The notes beneath the pieces are model-generated. The model had not been told where the DNA came from. It searched no databases and saw only the letters and a program-made list of their open reading frames with translations. A program made the translations under genes and the position numbers. A stretch of DNA of 64,000 bases from Planctomycetota bacterium (GTDB taxonomy: Bacteria; Planctomycetota; UBA1135; GCA-002686595). This document shows positions 1-8,440 of this stretch, one piece after another. How positions within the stretch are numbered: the stretch's first letter is position 1; every line of letters starts with the position of its first letter. Location: positions 149,354 through 213,353 of the forward strand of contig DUBE01000055.1 in the NCBI GenBank assembly GCA_012960475.1, in the 5' to 3' direction.

Positions 1-372
1 CCTCTGGACCTGCATCTGGTGCTCTCCAATGAGGCCTGGTACGAAAAAAGCGTGGAGATGGACCACATGGTGGCTTTTTCCCGTCTGGCGGCGATTTCCA
101 CGGGTCGCTCGATTGCTCGGGCGACAAATTCAGGGGTGACCCTGGTGCTGAATCCGGAGGGCAGGACCACAGCTATCCTGGCACCCGATGGGGAGGCAAA
201 AATGGCCCGGGGGACCCTCCTGGCAACGATTCCGGTGCCTTTGGACCCCGCTCAGGGGCCCACTCCCTGGGCCCGCAGCCAGCACTTCCAGACTCCCCTG
301 CTGGGGCTGCTCAGCCTGATACTGCTGCTCTGGGCGCGTCGTGGGGGTAACCGGGCAGAATCCCGTGGATAG
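1..372 (+). CDS. lnt: Apolipoprotein N-acyltransferase, C-terminal part
   Basis: Only the last 123 codons lie in the window; the reading frame is open from base 1, so the 5' part is missing. The visible part carries the end of the nitrilase-like domain (LSNEAWY, then ARATNSGVTLVLNPEG, matching the SND-W and RSTNNGIT segments of E. coli Lnt). It ends with a GPTPWAR segment and one hydrophobic helix (about GLLSLILLLWA) before a short basic tail, as in Lnt. The family transfers the third acyl chain to the N-terminal cysteine of lipoproteins in the inner membrane. That fits the many lipobox proteins encoded in this window. The identity rests on the C-terminal motifs alone. Confidence 0.85.
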   Translation, partial: PLDLHLVLSNEAWYEKSVEMDHMVAFSRLAAISTGRSIARATNSGVTLVLNPEGRTTAILAPDGEAKMARGTLLATIPVPLDPAQGPTPWARSQHFQTPLLGLLSLILLLWARRGGNRAESRG

Positions 373-706
373 GCCGCCGAAGGAACGCCTGTGAGGCAGG
401 TGCCTGGGGCCGGTTGACCAGCCCCAAGAGCCTGCCTATACTCGCGCCCCCTTCCCACGGAAGTTCACCGAGCGACCGCCATCTGCGGCCTCTTGCGGGA
501 TGCCCGTGGGCAAGAGAATTCATAAAGTGAGAAATGTGCCGTGGTGACCGACTTCTTGGTCATTGCCGTGGCGTACTCTCCACCCACGAACAAACCATGG
601 GGATCATTCCCCACCCCCCCGAGTCCAGCACGGATTCGTTTCTTCCCCCAGCCAAGGGGCTCTTGTCCCGGCTGCCCCTCCCCTCATCCCAACCCCCCTT
701 ACGGAC
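373..706. other. Intergenic region with promoter and long leader
   Basis: These 334 bases separate lnt from the coiled-coil protein gene at 707. They hold a near-consensus sigma-70-type promoter (414-442) followed by about 260 bases of untranslated leader. A short inverted repeat (TGGGGC at 405-410, GCCCCA at 421-426) encloses the -35 box. I see no tRNA, no terminator with a T tract and no convincing reading frame. Confidence 0.5.
414..442 (+). promoter_or_regulatory. Sigma-70-type promoter
   Basis: TTGACC at 414-419 and TATACT at 437-442, with a 17-base spacer: five of six bases match consensus in each box. This is the best-matching promoter in the window. Transcription would start near 449, giving a leader of about 258 bases before the ATG at 707. 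Confidence 0.7.
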
Positions 707-1564
707 ATGAGCTCGATCGGAAAGATCTTTATCGTCGTCAACTTTGCCCTCGCCTGCCTGGCGCTTGGCTGGGCCTCTAACCACCTCGAGACGGCGGACA
801 ACTACAAGCAGGAGAAAGCCGACCTGCAGGTCGAGATGGACGATGCGATCCAAACAAAGGATGGCGAGATCGAAGACCTGCGCAACAATCTCAATACCGA
901 GAAGACAGCCCGCAGTTCCGCCAAGAGCGAGCTGGCAGCGGCCAATGCTGATCGAGATCGCCTGCAGGCCGAGTTGACCCGCGAGCAGGATCGTGGCAAC
1001 CAGATGAGCGCCGAGCTGGCCACCATGACCGCCTCCCTGCAGTCTTATGCGGAGAGCAACGACAACCTTCAAGGTCGTTGGGAGCAGTCCGAGTCCAATC
1101 TGCGCAGCGAGATGGGTTCCCGTCGCGATGCGGAGCAGGCTCAAGGCACCGCAGAGCAAGCTCAGCGTGACGCTGAATCGGCTCTCTCTAACGCTCAGGA
1201 CCAGATTCGCGGCTTTGAAGGTCAGGTGACCTCCCTCACGAAGACCAACAGCCAGTTGGAAATCGACCTGCAGGCTTTGGTTGAGCACACGGGCGTTTCC
1301 GTAGTGGAAATCGCCAACATGCCCCTGATCGACGGCGCAGTCCTTGGTGTCAACGCCGGCGTTGCTCCGGGGCTGGTTTCGATCAACAAGGGCACTGCTG
1401 ATGGAGTCAAGCGGGGCTTTACTTTCGAGGTCTACGCTGGCGCCAAGTACAAGGGCCGCGTGCGCGTGGTCGAAGTGCAAGGCAACATGTGTGTGGCAGA
1501 GATCGTCAAGACTGTTGGCGGCCGCACGATTTCCCAGGGCGACGCCGCCTCCACCCGCATCTGA
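707..1564 (+). CDS. Membrane-anchored coiled-coil protein, unknown function
   Basis: A 285-residue protein starting at ATG 707; the frame is open further upstream, but only this start places the hydrophobic helix (IGKIFIVVNFALACLALGWAS) at the N terminus. Residues about 30-190 are rich in Glu, Gln, Asp, Arg and Ala with heptad character and almost no Pro, indicating a long coiled coil. The C-terminal 70 residues form a compact domain with glycine-centred strands (GLVSINKGTADGVKRG, then GRVRVVEVQGNMCVAEIV). This resembles the small beta-barrel repeats found at the C termini of some envelope proteins. The likely topology is a single signal anchor with the coiled coil in the periplasm. It is followed after 18 bases by another membrane protein gene with its own strong Shine-Dalgarno sequence. 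Its position beside the mre operon suggests an envelope role, but this is inference. Confidence 0.75.
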   Translation: MSSIGKIFIVVNFALACLALGWASNHLETADNYKQEKADLQVEMDDAIQTKDGEIEDLRNNLNTEKTARSSAKSELAAANADRDRLQAELTREQDRGNQMSAELATMTASLQSYAESNDNLQGRWEQSESNLRSEMGSRRDAEQAQGTAEQAQRDAESALSNAQDQIRGFEGQVTSLTKTNSQLEIDLQALVEHTGVSVVEIANMPLIDGAVLGVNAGVAPGLVSINKGTADGVKRGFTFEVYAGAKYKGRVRVVEVQGNMCVAEIVKTVGGRTISQGDAASTRI

Positions 1565-1582
1565 GCCTGAAAGGAGTTACTT

Positions 1583-1822
1583 ATGGCACGTCCCCGTAAA
1601 TCAGCTGCTGGCGGGCAGTCAGCACGCTCGACCTCCCGCAAGTCCAAGGCCGCGGCCGTGGAAATCGTAGAAGAAGAATCCGGCATGACCATGCCCGAAG
1701 CGGTCATCATCGTGACCACCCTGGTCATGTTGGCAGCATTTGTGATGCTCGACAAGGCCCGCGGGTCCTATGGCGAGGGCATGTTCTTCAAGGACAGCGC
1801 CACCACAAGCGGCACTGAGTGA
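1583..1822 (+). CDS. Small single-pass membrane protein
   Basis: A 79-residue protein. The ATG at 1583 is preceded by AAGGAG at 1571-1576, an ideal ribosome binding site. The N-terminal 30 residues are rich in Lys, Arg, Ser and Ala and would stay in the cytoplasm. One hydrophobic helix (AVIIVTTLVMLAAFVMLDKA) follows, then a short polar C terminus. I do not recognise the family. It is cotranscribed with the coiled-coil protein upstream (18-base gap), and the pair is closed by a strong terminator at 1870-1910, so these two genes form their own unit, separate from mreB. Confidence 0.7.
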   Translation: MARPRKSAAGGQSARSTSRKSKAAAVEIVEEESGMTMPEAVIIVTTLVMLAAFVMLDKARGSYGEGMFFKDSATTSGTE

Positions 1823-1869
1823 GTGTTGGGCCCCGCTCTTGGGGCTCCACCTGTTATCAAATCCACAAC

Positions 1870-1910
1870 AACCGGGGCGGACCGCTGAGCGGCCTGCCCC
1901 GGTTTCTTTC
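1870..1910 (+). terminator. Rho-independent terminator
   Basis: Perfect 9-bp stem AACCGGGGC (1870-1878) and GCCCCGGTT (1896-1904), followed by TTCTTTC. The loop contains a further small inverted repeat (CCGCTGAGCGG). It ends the two-gene unit 707-1822 and separates it from mreB. Confidence 0.8.
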
Positions 1911-2120
1911 GTCTATTTGGGTCAGCGCGCCTGATTTTGCTCCCGAGGAGGTTCGAATCTTCGCTTCGGGACCCTGCTAGGAGGAAAATTCTCCCCCGAA
2001 TTGCCCGCAGCCGATGCTTGGATCGGTCACTTCTCGTTTCTATGCTCGGCTCTGGGCAGGCGTCACCGCACCGAGGCCGCTCAGACAACGCTGTTTTCGA
2101 ACGGGGGGAACCCGGGCAAC

Positions 2121-3185
2121 ATGATGAATTTCTTCAAGCCAATGGAATGGGCCTTCGGGCACATGTCGGTCGATATGGGCATTGACCTTGGCACCGCAAA
2201 CACGCTGGTCTGCGTCAAGGGCCGCGGCATTATCCTCAACGAGCCAAGCGTGGTGGCGGTCAAGTCCGGCACTAAAGAGATCCTGCTCGACGGCATGGCA
2301 GTGGGTAACACTGCCAAGGCCATGTTGGGCAAGACCCCCGGCGGCATCGAAGCCATACGTCCCCTCCAGCACGGGGTGATCGCTGATTTCGATGTGACTG
2401 AAAAGATGTTGCGCTACTTCATCACCAAAGTGCACGAGGGCCGACACTGGGTCAAGCCCCAGGTGGTGATCGCGGTTCCAGTGGGCATCACTCCAGTGGA
2501 GCGGCGCGCGGTGATTCACTCCGCCGAGCGCGCGGGAGCGCGTCGCGTATACCTGATCGACGAGCCTATGGCGGCGGGCATCGGCTGTGACATGCCGGTT
2601 ACCGAGGCGCGCGGTACTCTGGTGGTAGACATCGGTGGGGGCACCACCGAGATCGCGGTCCTGTCCCTGGCGGGGGCGGTGGTTTCCACCTCACTCCGGG
2701 TTGCCGGCGACGACATGGACGAGGCCATCGTCTCCCATGTGCGCCGCCATCACAACCTGTTGATTGGTTATCAGTCTGCGGAGAGGCTCAAGCTCAATAT
2801 CGGCTCGGCCTGGACAATGAAGCAGGAGTTGTCCATGGAAGTGGGCGGTCGCGACGCGGTTTCCGGTCTACCCCGCAAGGCGGTGATTACCTCCCTGGAG
2901 ATTCGCGATGCCCTGGCTCATCCAGTGCGCCTGATTTGCGAATCGATCCGCGGCATTCTTGAGGAGACGCCTCCTGAAATCGCGGCGGACCTCTACGACG
3001 CTGGCGTCACCATGGTGGGCGGGGGCGGTTTGCTCCATGGATTGCCCGAAGCCATTGGAGATCATCTGGGTCTGAGCGTGCGCGTAGCGGATGAGCCTCT
3101 TTCCGCGGTGGCCCGTGGTACCGGTATCTTCCTCGACAAGCTCGACGTGTTCAGCAAGGTTCTGGCCGCCGAAGAAATCGACTGA
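2121..3185 (+). CDS. mreB: Rod-shape-determining actin homologue MreB
   Basis: A 354-residue MreB of normal length. The frame is open from 2001, but the start at ATG 2121 (or 2124) follows a GGGGGAA ribosome binding site and gives the usual N terminus before the phosphate-1 loop MGIDLGTANTLV. Further MreB signatures are VVAVPVGITPVERRA, the adenosine-pocket DIGGGTTEIAVLSL, and the C-terminal GGGGLLHGLPEAI. MreB forms ATP-dependent filaments under the inner membrane and guides the elongasome. The residues FFKPMEWAFGHM before the core may form a membrane-binding amphipathic helix. It is the first gene of mreB-mreC-mreD-PBP2-rodA, with mreC starting 11 bases after the stop. Confidence 0.96.
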   Translation: MMNFFKPMEWAFGHMSVDMGIDLGTANTLVCVKGRGIILNEPSVVAVKSGTKEILLDGMAVGNTAKAMLGKTPGGIEAIRPLQHGVIADFDVTEKMLRYFITKVHEGRHWVKPQVVIAVPVGITPVERRAVIHSAERAGARRVYLIDEPMAAGIGCDMPVTEARGTLVVDIGGGTTEIAVLSLAGAVVSTSLRVAGDDMDEAIVSHVRRHHNLLIGYQSAERLKLNIGSAWTMKQELSMEVGGRDAVSGLPRKAVITSLEIRDALAHPVRLICESIRGILEETPPEIAADLYDAGVTMVGGGGLLHGLPEAIGDHLGLSVRVADEPLSAVARGTGIFLDKLDVFSKVLAAEEID

Positions 3186-3196
3186 TTGCAGCGGGC

Positions 3197-4576
3197 ATGA
3201 GGAGCGTGTCCCGATCACGAAGGACTCGCACGTTGGAGGCCCTGGCTCTCCTGGTCCTGCTAGGCGGTTCCCTGAGTACGATTCCGGTCTTGGATCGGGT
3301 TCTTCTCGTGCTCTTGTCGCCGGCCAGGGTGGCTCTGGATCTGGCTGGTCCGGGCCTGGCGACCCTCGGGGCGCAAGACCCTTCAGACGTGGTCCTTCGA
3401 CGGCACGAGAGTGGACTTGCATTGGATCTCGCCGAACGCATGAGTCGCGCGGCACAACCCCAAGAGTTGACCCTGCCTTCGGGGGTGCGCGCGGTTGAGG
3501 CCGAGGTGCTGGCGCGGCCCACAGATCGGCCGGATGCCCTGCAGGTCTTGTTGGCGGACCCGAGGGGTTTGCGGCGTGGCTCGGCCGTGGTGTTCGGGGA
3601 TGTGTTCTTGGGCAGTTTGACCCGCATCCCTTCGGCTCGCGCACGCGGGCGTGCGGGACACCTGGGGGAGGTGCGTTTGCTTACCGCTCGGGATGCGCGT
3701 GTCAGTGGTCTGGTCGGTGGCGAGAACGAGGTTTCTCCCCGGCTTGTGGTGGGGGGCATTCAATCCGCTGCCAGACAGGATCACTGGTACCTTGCGGTTC
3801 ACAATCCTCAAGACGAGGGGCGCACCCGGGGCATGGTCTTGCTCGATGACCCTGATCCCTTGCTGTCGGTGGCCAACGGTTGGCAGTTGGGTAGGGTGGC
3901 TCTGGAACTCGATCCCGTGCGCGGGGGCCAGCGGGTGGCGGGATTAGAGCCCTTGGTGGATCACGAGGCGGGGTTGGCTCGGGTGCTGGTTCTTTCGCGG
4001 AGCACCGAGCCAGCGGTTGCGCTCAAGCCGTCCGCAGCGGGGGAGTGGGTTTCCGTGCGTCGCGGCATGTTGTTGGCCGAGGGTCAGCGAGCGGGGTTTC
4101 CCCTCTTGGCTGGCAGCTTGAGCGGCTTGCGCGCGGGGGCCGCGGTTGCAGATGATCAGCGCTTGGTGGGGCGGGTGATTCGCGCGGCTCCGCTGAATGC
4201 AATGGTCCGGCGTATCGAGGACCCAGGTTGCTCGGTCAATGTGCTGGCCGTGCGGGAGGGTGATCTGGAAGCCAGGCCTTTCGTGCTCGGTCGCATCGTC
4301 TCCCGGGGGCTCGATGATGAAGGGCGGCGTATTTTTGATTGGCCCGGGGAGCGGGCCTGGGCAGGGAACCAGAACGAAGAGTTTCAACTTTGGACCCTGG
4401 CGGGAGAGGCGGGGGTTCCTGGCGGGCTCTTGCTAGGACGGGTGACCTTGCCCTCGGGAGTTGGGCCGCACGTCCTGACGGTGACTGTTCCGGGGGTGGT
4501 GCTGGGGAGTCCTCCGGCCAGCGCGGCTTTTCCTAGCCGATTGCGCGTCTTCATCAATTGGGAGGCGAGCCAATGA
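3197..4576 (+). CDS. mreC: Rod-shape-determining protein MreC
   Basis: A 459-residue protein, longer than typical MreC (about 280-370 residues). It has an N-terminal signal anchor (ALALLVLLGGSLSTIPVLDRVLLVLL) and a periplasmic part with two beta-barrel-like halves. The segment around residues 320-350 (AAVADDQRLVGRVIRAAPLNAMVRRI) matches the conserved MreC strand where the protein states that it is setting up a barrier to variation in residues. Assignment rests on this segment and on the gene order between mreB and mreD. MreC links the cytoplasmic MreB filament with PBP2 and RodA in the periplasm. Its stop codon overlaps the mreD start (ATGA), which indicates translational coupling. The extra length lies mostly in the periplasmic part. 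Confidence 0.85.
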   Translation: MRSVSRSRRTRTLEALALLVLLGGSLSTIPVLDRVLLVLLSPARVALDLAGPGLATLGAQDPSDVVLRRHESGLALDLAERMSRAAQPQELTLPSGVRAVEAEVLARPTDRPDALQVLLADPRGLRRGSAVVFGDVFLGSLTRIPSARARGRAGHLGEVRLLTARDARVSGLVGGENEVSPRLVVGGIQSAARQDHWYLAVHNPQDEGRTRGMVLLDDPDPLLSVANGWQLGRVALELDPVRGGQRVAGLEPLVDHEAGLARVLVLSRSTEPAVALKPSAAGEWVSVRRGMLLAEGQRAGFPLLAGSLSGLRAGAAVADDQRLVGRVIRAAPLNAMVRRIEDPGCSVNVLAVREGDLEARPFVLGRIVSRGLDDEGRRIFDWPGERAWAGNQNEEFQLWTLAGEAGVPGGLLLGRVTLPSGVGPHVLTVTVPGVVLGSPPASAAFPSRLRVFINWEASQ

Positions 4577-5097
4577 GGTTCGGTGCCAAGGCTGCTTGGA
4601 TCCTGTGCTTCGCCTGGTGCGCATGGCTCACCGCGGGCCAGGTTTGGTTGCAGCGCAGCCTGGGGATCTGGACTCCGGACCTGGGATTGGTGTTGCTCGC
4701 CAGTTTGGTCATGCACTCGGGCTATTCGTCATCCCTGGGCCTGGTTTTTTGCCTCGTGTCCACTCGGCTGGCGTTTTCCCTGGAGCCCCCCGCAGCGCTT
4801 CTGGCCGGTGGGTGGATGGGATTCCTGCTGGCGCGTTCGGTGGCTCACACCTTTGATGCCGACCAGATGTTTGCCCGGGCCGGAGCGGCTTTTGGGGCAG
4901 CTCTATTGATGGGCAGCTGGGTGCTTCTGGCGGGGGGGCTGCGTGTGGGCAGCTGGGATCAGCCGGGTGGAGGGGGAGTTCTCGAACTCTTGGCGGGAGT
5001 TCTCACGACCGCCGTTGCGACGGGTCTCTGCGCTCTTCTGCTGGGGCCCGTGTTTGTCCGCCTGCCTGGCCTCGCGCCCCTCAGGAGGCCCGCGTGA
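4573..5097 (+). CDS. mreD: Rod-shape-determining protein MreD
   Basis: A 174-residue integral membrane protein with about five hydrophobic helices, the expected size and topology for MreD. ATG 4573 overlaps the mreC stop and is preceded by GGGAGGCGAG. An in-frame TTG at 4558 also exists but is less well placed. The sequence is poorly conserved, as usual for this family, so the call relies on membrane topology and on position between mreC and the PBP2 gene. Its stop at 5097 overlaps the GTG start of the next gene (GTGA). Confidence 0.85.
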   Translation: MRFGAKAAWILCFAWCAWLTAGQVWLQRSLGIWTPDLGLVLLASLVMHSGYSSSLGLVFCLVSTRLAFSLEPPAALLAGGWMGFLLARSVAHTFDADQMFARAGAAFGAALLMGSWVLLAGGLRVGSWDQPGGGGVLELLAGVLTTAVATGLCALLLGPVFVRLPGLAPLRRPA

Positions 5098-8000
5098 GCA
5101 ATTGGCGTCGCTTTGGTGCGCCCATGGTGGTGCTTGCCCTGGCCATGGTCGCCTTGGTGCTGCGCCTCTACGAGGTGCAGGTCACCGAGCACAAGCTCTG
5201 GGCACGCGAGGCCCTGGGTCTTGTACGCAGCAGCCGCGTTCTGCCTGCCAGGCGCGGTCGCATTCTGGATCGTTCGGGCAAGGTTGTCGTGGAGGACCGC
5301 GAGGACTATGTGTTGGAGTTCGTCTGGCGTGAATTCCGGCGCGAGCATCCCCTGGGGGCGATTGCTCAAGCGCGGTCGCAACTCTTGGGGAGACCAGTTT
5401 CCTTGGCTGAGGCGGATGCGAACCTCATGCCCTGGGCCTTGGAATTGGTGGCTTTGACCCCCGATGACCTGGATGGTTTTGCAGCCGGTGGGGGGTTGCC
5501 CCTGAAGAGCGTGCGCATTGAGGAGCTGGGCACAAACTCCGATGATCGCGAACGACTCGCCCGCCAGAATTGGCGCCGCACCCGGGCGAGAGATGCTCGC
5601 TTCTATCTGCAGAGCCTCTTGGGTTTGACCCGGCGCGAGGCATATCTGTTGCGTAAGAAGGAACGCGAACGATGGGGTGCCCGCGACTTCTTGACCCGCA
5701 GCGCCCTGGTGCGCCCCGCCCTGGGGGCCCTGGGACCTGATGAGGCGCGCGCGGAATTTCTGGAGGAGTGGGTGCGTGAAATCGCCGCAGCCCGGGAGCG
5801 CCTGATCGATCTTTCGGTGGTGCTGTCTGTTGAGTCCAGCGACCGCATGGAGTGTTACGACGAGTTGCTTGTGCGACTTGAGGTCATCCGCCGCGAAGTT
5901 GAGGATGCGGTGGCCGATGACCTGTTCAGCAGCGCAACGGGTTTCTCAGCCATGCGCCTCTCCAGCGACAACCTGGAGCGTCTGGATCTTCGATGGCTGG
6001 GCCGGGCGCTGGTTTGGGATCAGGCCCGCCTGGTCCAGTGGAGCTCGGATCGAGGTGCCCGGAGTGGAGGTTCGGATGGTTTTTCTTCCCCTGGTTTCAG
6101 GCTGCTTGCGGGTCGGGTCTATTCGCGCCTGCAAGTGGCTCGGGAGCAGAACCCCGGGCGAGGTTTGGCGGACCGGGTGTTGGATGAGTTGTTGCGTCCT
6201 TTTGCCCGTGTCTCTGCGAACAGAGGGGCCGGGGGAGTGCTGGATTGGCGCGCAGTTGACTCCCTCCTGCCTCTTGATGAGTTGCAGAGTGCCCTCGAGG
6301 CCCCACCTGAGTTGTCGGAAGACACGCAGCCCCTGTTCCTCTTCCAGACCCAGGTCGTACGGGAACTTCGACTGCCCGATGACTTTCAAGTTCGTACCAG
6401 ACCTGGCAGTGGGCGGGTGCTTTGGGGCGAGCAGGAGGCTCTACTGGCTCGAGCGTTGGGGTTGGACGATCACGCGGACTCCACCGGACGTACGGGCGCG
6501 CTGATAGGCCTCGCAAGCCGACGTCGGGAAGAGTGGTCCCCGGGAGAATTGGAGCCAATCGAGGTTTTGCTGGGTCGTCTTGATCGTGCGATTCAAGAGA
6601 GGGTGTACGGGACTTTGGGTTCTCGAGACACAACCTGGGCACTGGCTCCGAAGCGCGTGGCCGAAGCTCTCGAACTCCGAGACCACTTGCTCAAGGATCA
6701 GTCCCTCCGTCCCCGGCGTCTGCTCAAGCGACCGCCCTATTCACTGGTGGAGGCCGTTACGCGCTTCACTGAGCAACACGCGGGATTCCGAGTCAGCATG
6801 CGCTACGAGCGACATTGGCGTGAGTTCGATTCCGGTCAGGTGCGTGCCTTGGGCACGGATGTGGATCTGGAACCCCAGCCTCTTTTCCAACGCTTGATTG
6901 GCTCCCTGCGTTCCCCGTCCATGGTACGCGTGCTCCGCGAAAGAGATGACCTGGCAAGGGCGCGGGAACTGCAAGCGGCCCTGGACCGCAAGCAGGGGGA
7001 CTTTGATGAACTGGCCCAACTGTATGGCAGCAATTTGCACGCTACACAAGAAATCGGAGGCAGCGGCATCGAGGGCTACTTTGACTTTGAATTGCGAGGC
7101 TCCCACGGCTTTCAGGAGTCCATAGGATTGGCGGAACGCGCACAGGATCGTAGTGCCAACTGGTCTCAAAGCCCTGTGGATGGGGAGGACCTGATCTTGA
7201 CCCTGGACGTGAATCTTCAGCGCGTCGCCCAGGATGTCTTGGAGCGTCCAGAGTTCCTGGCTGATTCCAGCGCGGATCCCGATTGGTGGCAGGATCCAGT
7301 GGGGGCCTTGGTTTTGGCTCGGGTGGATGGTCAGGTATTGGCTGCGGCTTCGGTGCCCAGTCGTTCCCAATCAGAAATAGGCTTCGTGGGTCAAGATCGG
7401 CGCTCAGACGATCAGCGTCTTTTGTATCGGGTGCAGCGCACCTTGCGCATGCCCACCTTCCAACCCCCGGGTTCGACTATCAAGCCACTGATTGCCCTTT
7501 GGGCTATGGAGTACGGCTGGTTGGACGATGAAGGAACCCGGCACCTGCTTGACGCGGATGAATCCTTGGTGACTTGCCTGCGCGAAGGCCGCGATCAGGC
7601 TTCTGGTTACGGCAAGGTGCGTTGCAGTTCGACCCTAGGCCACTCCTACACCCTGCACAGGCAGGCTGCTGGTTCCGGCCGCATTCGGGACATGGCCCTG
7701 CGTGATGCCTTGCCCCATTCCTGCAACGCTTTCTTTTCTTGGTTGGGTCAGCATCTCTCGGTCCAGGATCATCGCGATCTGGCCAGGCGTTTTGGGTTGG
7801 GGACTCCAACCGGAGTGCGCGTTTTTGAGGGCTTGAAAGAAGAGTCGCCCTTGCCCCGGGTTGGCTTGGTGGAGGACCGCAGGCCCGGGCGTTTTCTCGA
7901 ACCTCTCGATCTCGCCAGCGCCACCTTCCGTCAGTACGCGGCCAATGGCCTGGTTTGCATCCAGGCCACGCCCTTGCAAATGGCTCGTGCCTATGCGGGC

Positions 8001-8429
8001 ATCGCCACGGGTCAGTTGCCCACAATGGCCTTTGTCAGTCAAGCCCGGGGCGTGTCCATGTTGCGGCCGCCCACATCCCTGGGCTTCGATCCCCAGAACC
8101 TGGCCCTGGTGCGCGGTCTGATGGAGCAGGTAGTGTTGCGTGGATCGGCCCGGGGCAAGGGACTTTCTCGTGAGACCCTGGGCTTTCGCGTGGCCTGCAA
8201 GACCGGCAGCGCAGACATCTGCAAGGGCCCGGTGCCCGACGGCAAGGGTGGTTGGAGGGAGGGCATGCGCAAGCACGCCTGGGTTGCTGGCTGGTTCCCA
8301 GTGCAAGATCCCCAATTCGTGTTCGTGCTGTTGGTACACGACACCTCCGCCACTTCCAGCCACGGGGCCGTGCAACTGGCCAGTCAATTTCTGCAGCGCC
8401 CGGAGGTCGCCGCGCTGATTCAGCGCTGA
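5094..8429 (+). CDS. mrdA: Elongation-specific penicillin-binding protein 2, very long
   Basis: An 1111-residue class B PBP, against about 600-650 for typical PBP2. The GTG start at 5094 overlaps the mreD stop. A transmembrane helix at residues about 10-27 is followed by RRGRILDRSGKVV (residues about 57-70), the usual start of the PBP dimerisation domain. The conserved pedestal end (GGSGIEGYFDFELRG) comes only near residue 650, so several hundred extra residues separate the two halves of the pedestal. The transpeptidase domain is complete: catalytic STIK with S794 and K797, SCN at 876-878, and KTG at 1036-1038. It crosslinks septum-independent (lateral) peptidoglycan together with RodA, whose gene follows after 11 bases. 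The extra region is rich in Arg, Glu and Leu and looks helical; I recognise no known domain in it. Confidence 0.93.
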   Translation: MSNWRRFGAPMVVLALAMVALVLRLYEVQVTEHKLWAREALGLVRSSRVLPARRGRILDRSGKVVVEDREDYVLEFVWREFRREHPLGAIAQARSQLLGRPVSLAEADANLMPWALELVALTPDDLDGFAAGGGLPLKSVRIEELGTNSDDRERLARQNWRRTRARDARFYLQSLLGLTRREAYLLRKKERERWGARDFLTRSALVRPALGALGPDEARAEFLEEWVREIAAARERLIDLSVVLSVESSDRMECYDELLVRLEVIRREVEDAVADDLFSSATGFSAMRLSSDNLERLDLRWLGRALVWDQARLVQWSSDRGARSGGSDGFSSPGFRLLAGRVYSRLQVAREQNPGRGLADRVLDELLRPFARVSANRGAGGVLDWRAVDSLLPLDELQSALEAPPELSEDTQPLFLFQTQVVRELRLPDDFQVRTRPGSGRVLWGEQEALLARALGLDDHADSTGRTGALIGLASRRREEWSPGELEPIEVLLGRLDRAIQERVYGTLGSRDTTWALAPKRVAEALELRDHLLKDQSLRPRRLLKRPPYSLVEAVTRFTEQHAGFRVSMRYERHWREFDSGQVRALGTDVDLEPQPLFQRLIGSLRSPSMVRVLRERDDLARARELQAALDRKQGDFDELAQLYGSNLHATQEIGGSGIEGYFDFELRGSHGFQESIGLAERAQDRSANWSQSPVDGEDLILTLDVNLQRVAQDVLERPEFLADSSADPDWWQDPVGALVLARVDGQVLAAASVPSRSQSEIGFVGQDRRSDDQRLLYRVQRTLRMPTFQPPGSTIKPLIALWAMEYGWLDDEGTRHLLDADESLVTCLREGRDQASGYGKVRCSSTLGHSYTLHRQAAGSGRIRDMALRDALPHSCNAFFSWLGQHLSVQDHRDLARRFGLGTPTGVRVFEGLKEESPLPRVGLVEDRRPGRFLEPLDLASATFRQYAANGLVCIQATPLQMARAYAGIATGQLPTMAFVSQARGVSMLRPPTSLGFDPQNLALVRGLMEQVVLRGSARGKGLSRETLGFRVACKTGSADICKGPVPDGKGGWREGMRKHAWVAGWFPVQDPQFVFVLLVHDTSATSSHGAVQLASQFLQRPEVAALIQR

Positions 8430-8440
8430 AAGAACTTCTG

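Noticed and set aside
1950-1959. GGTTCGAATC, the sequence of a tRNA T-loop
   Set aside because: Flanking bases do not form the T-stem, the acceptor stem or an anticodon arm.
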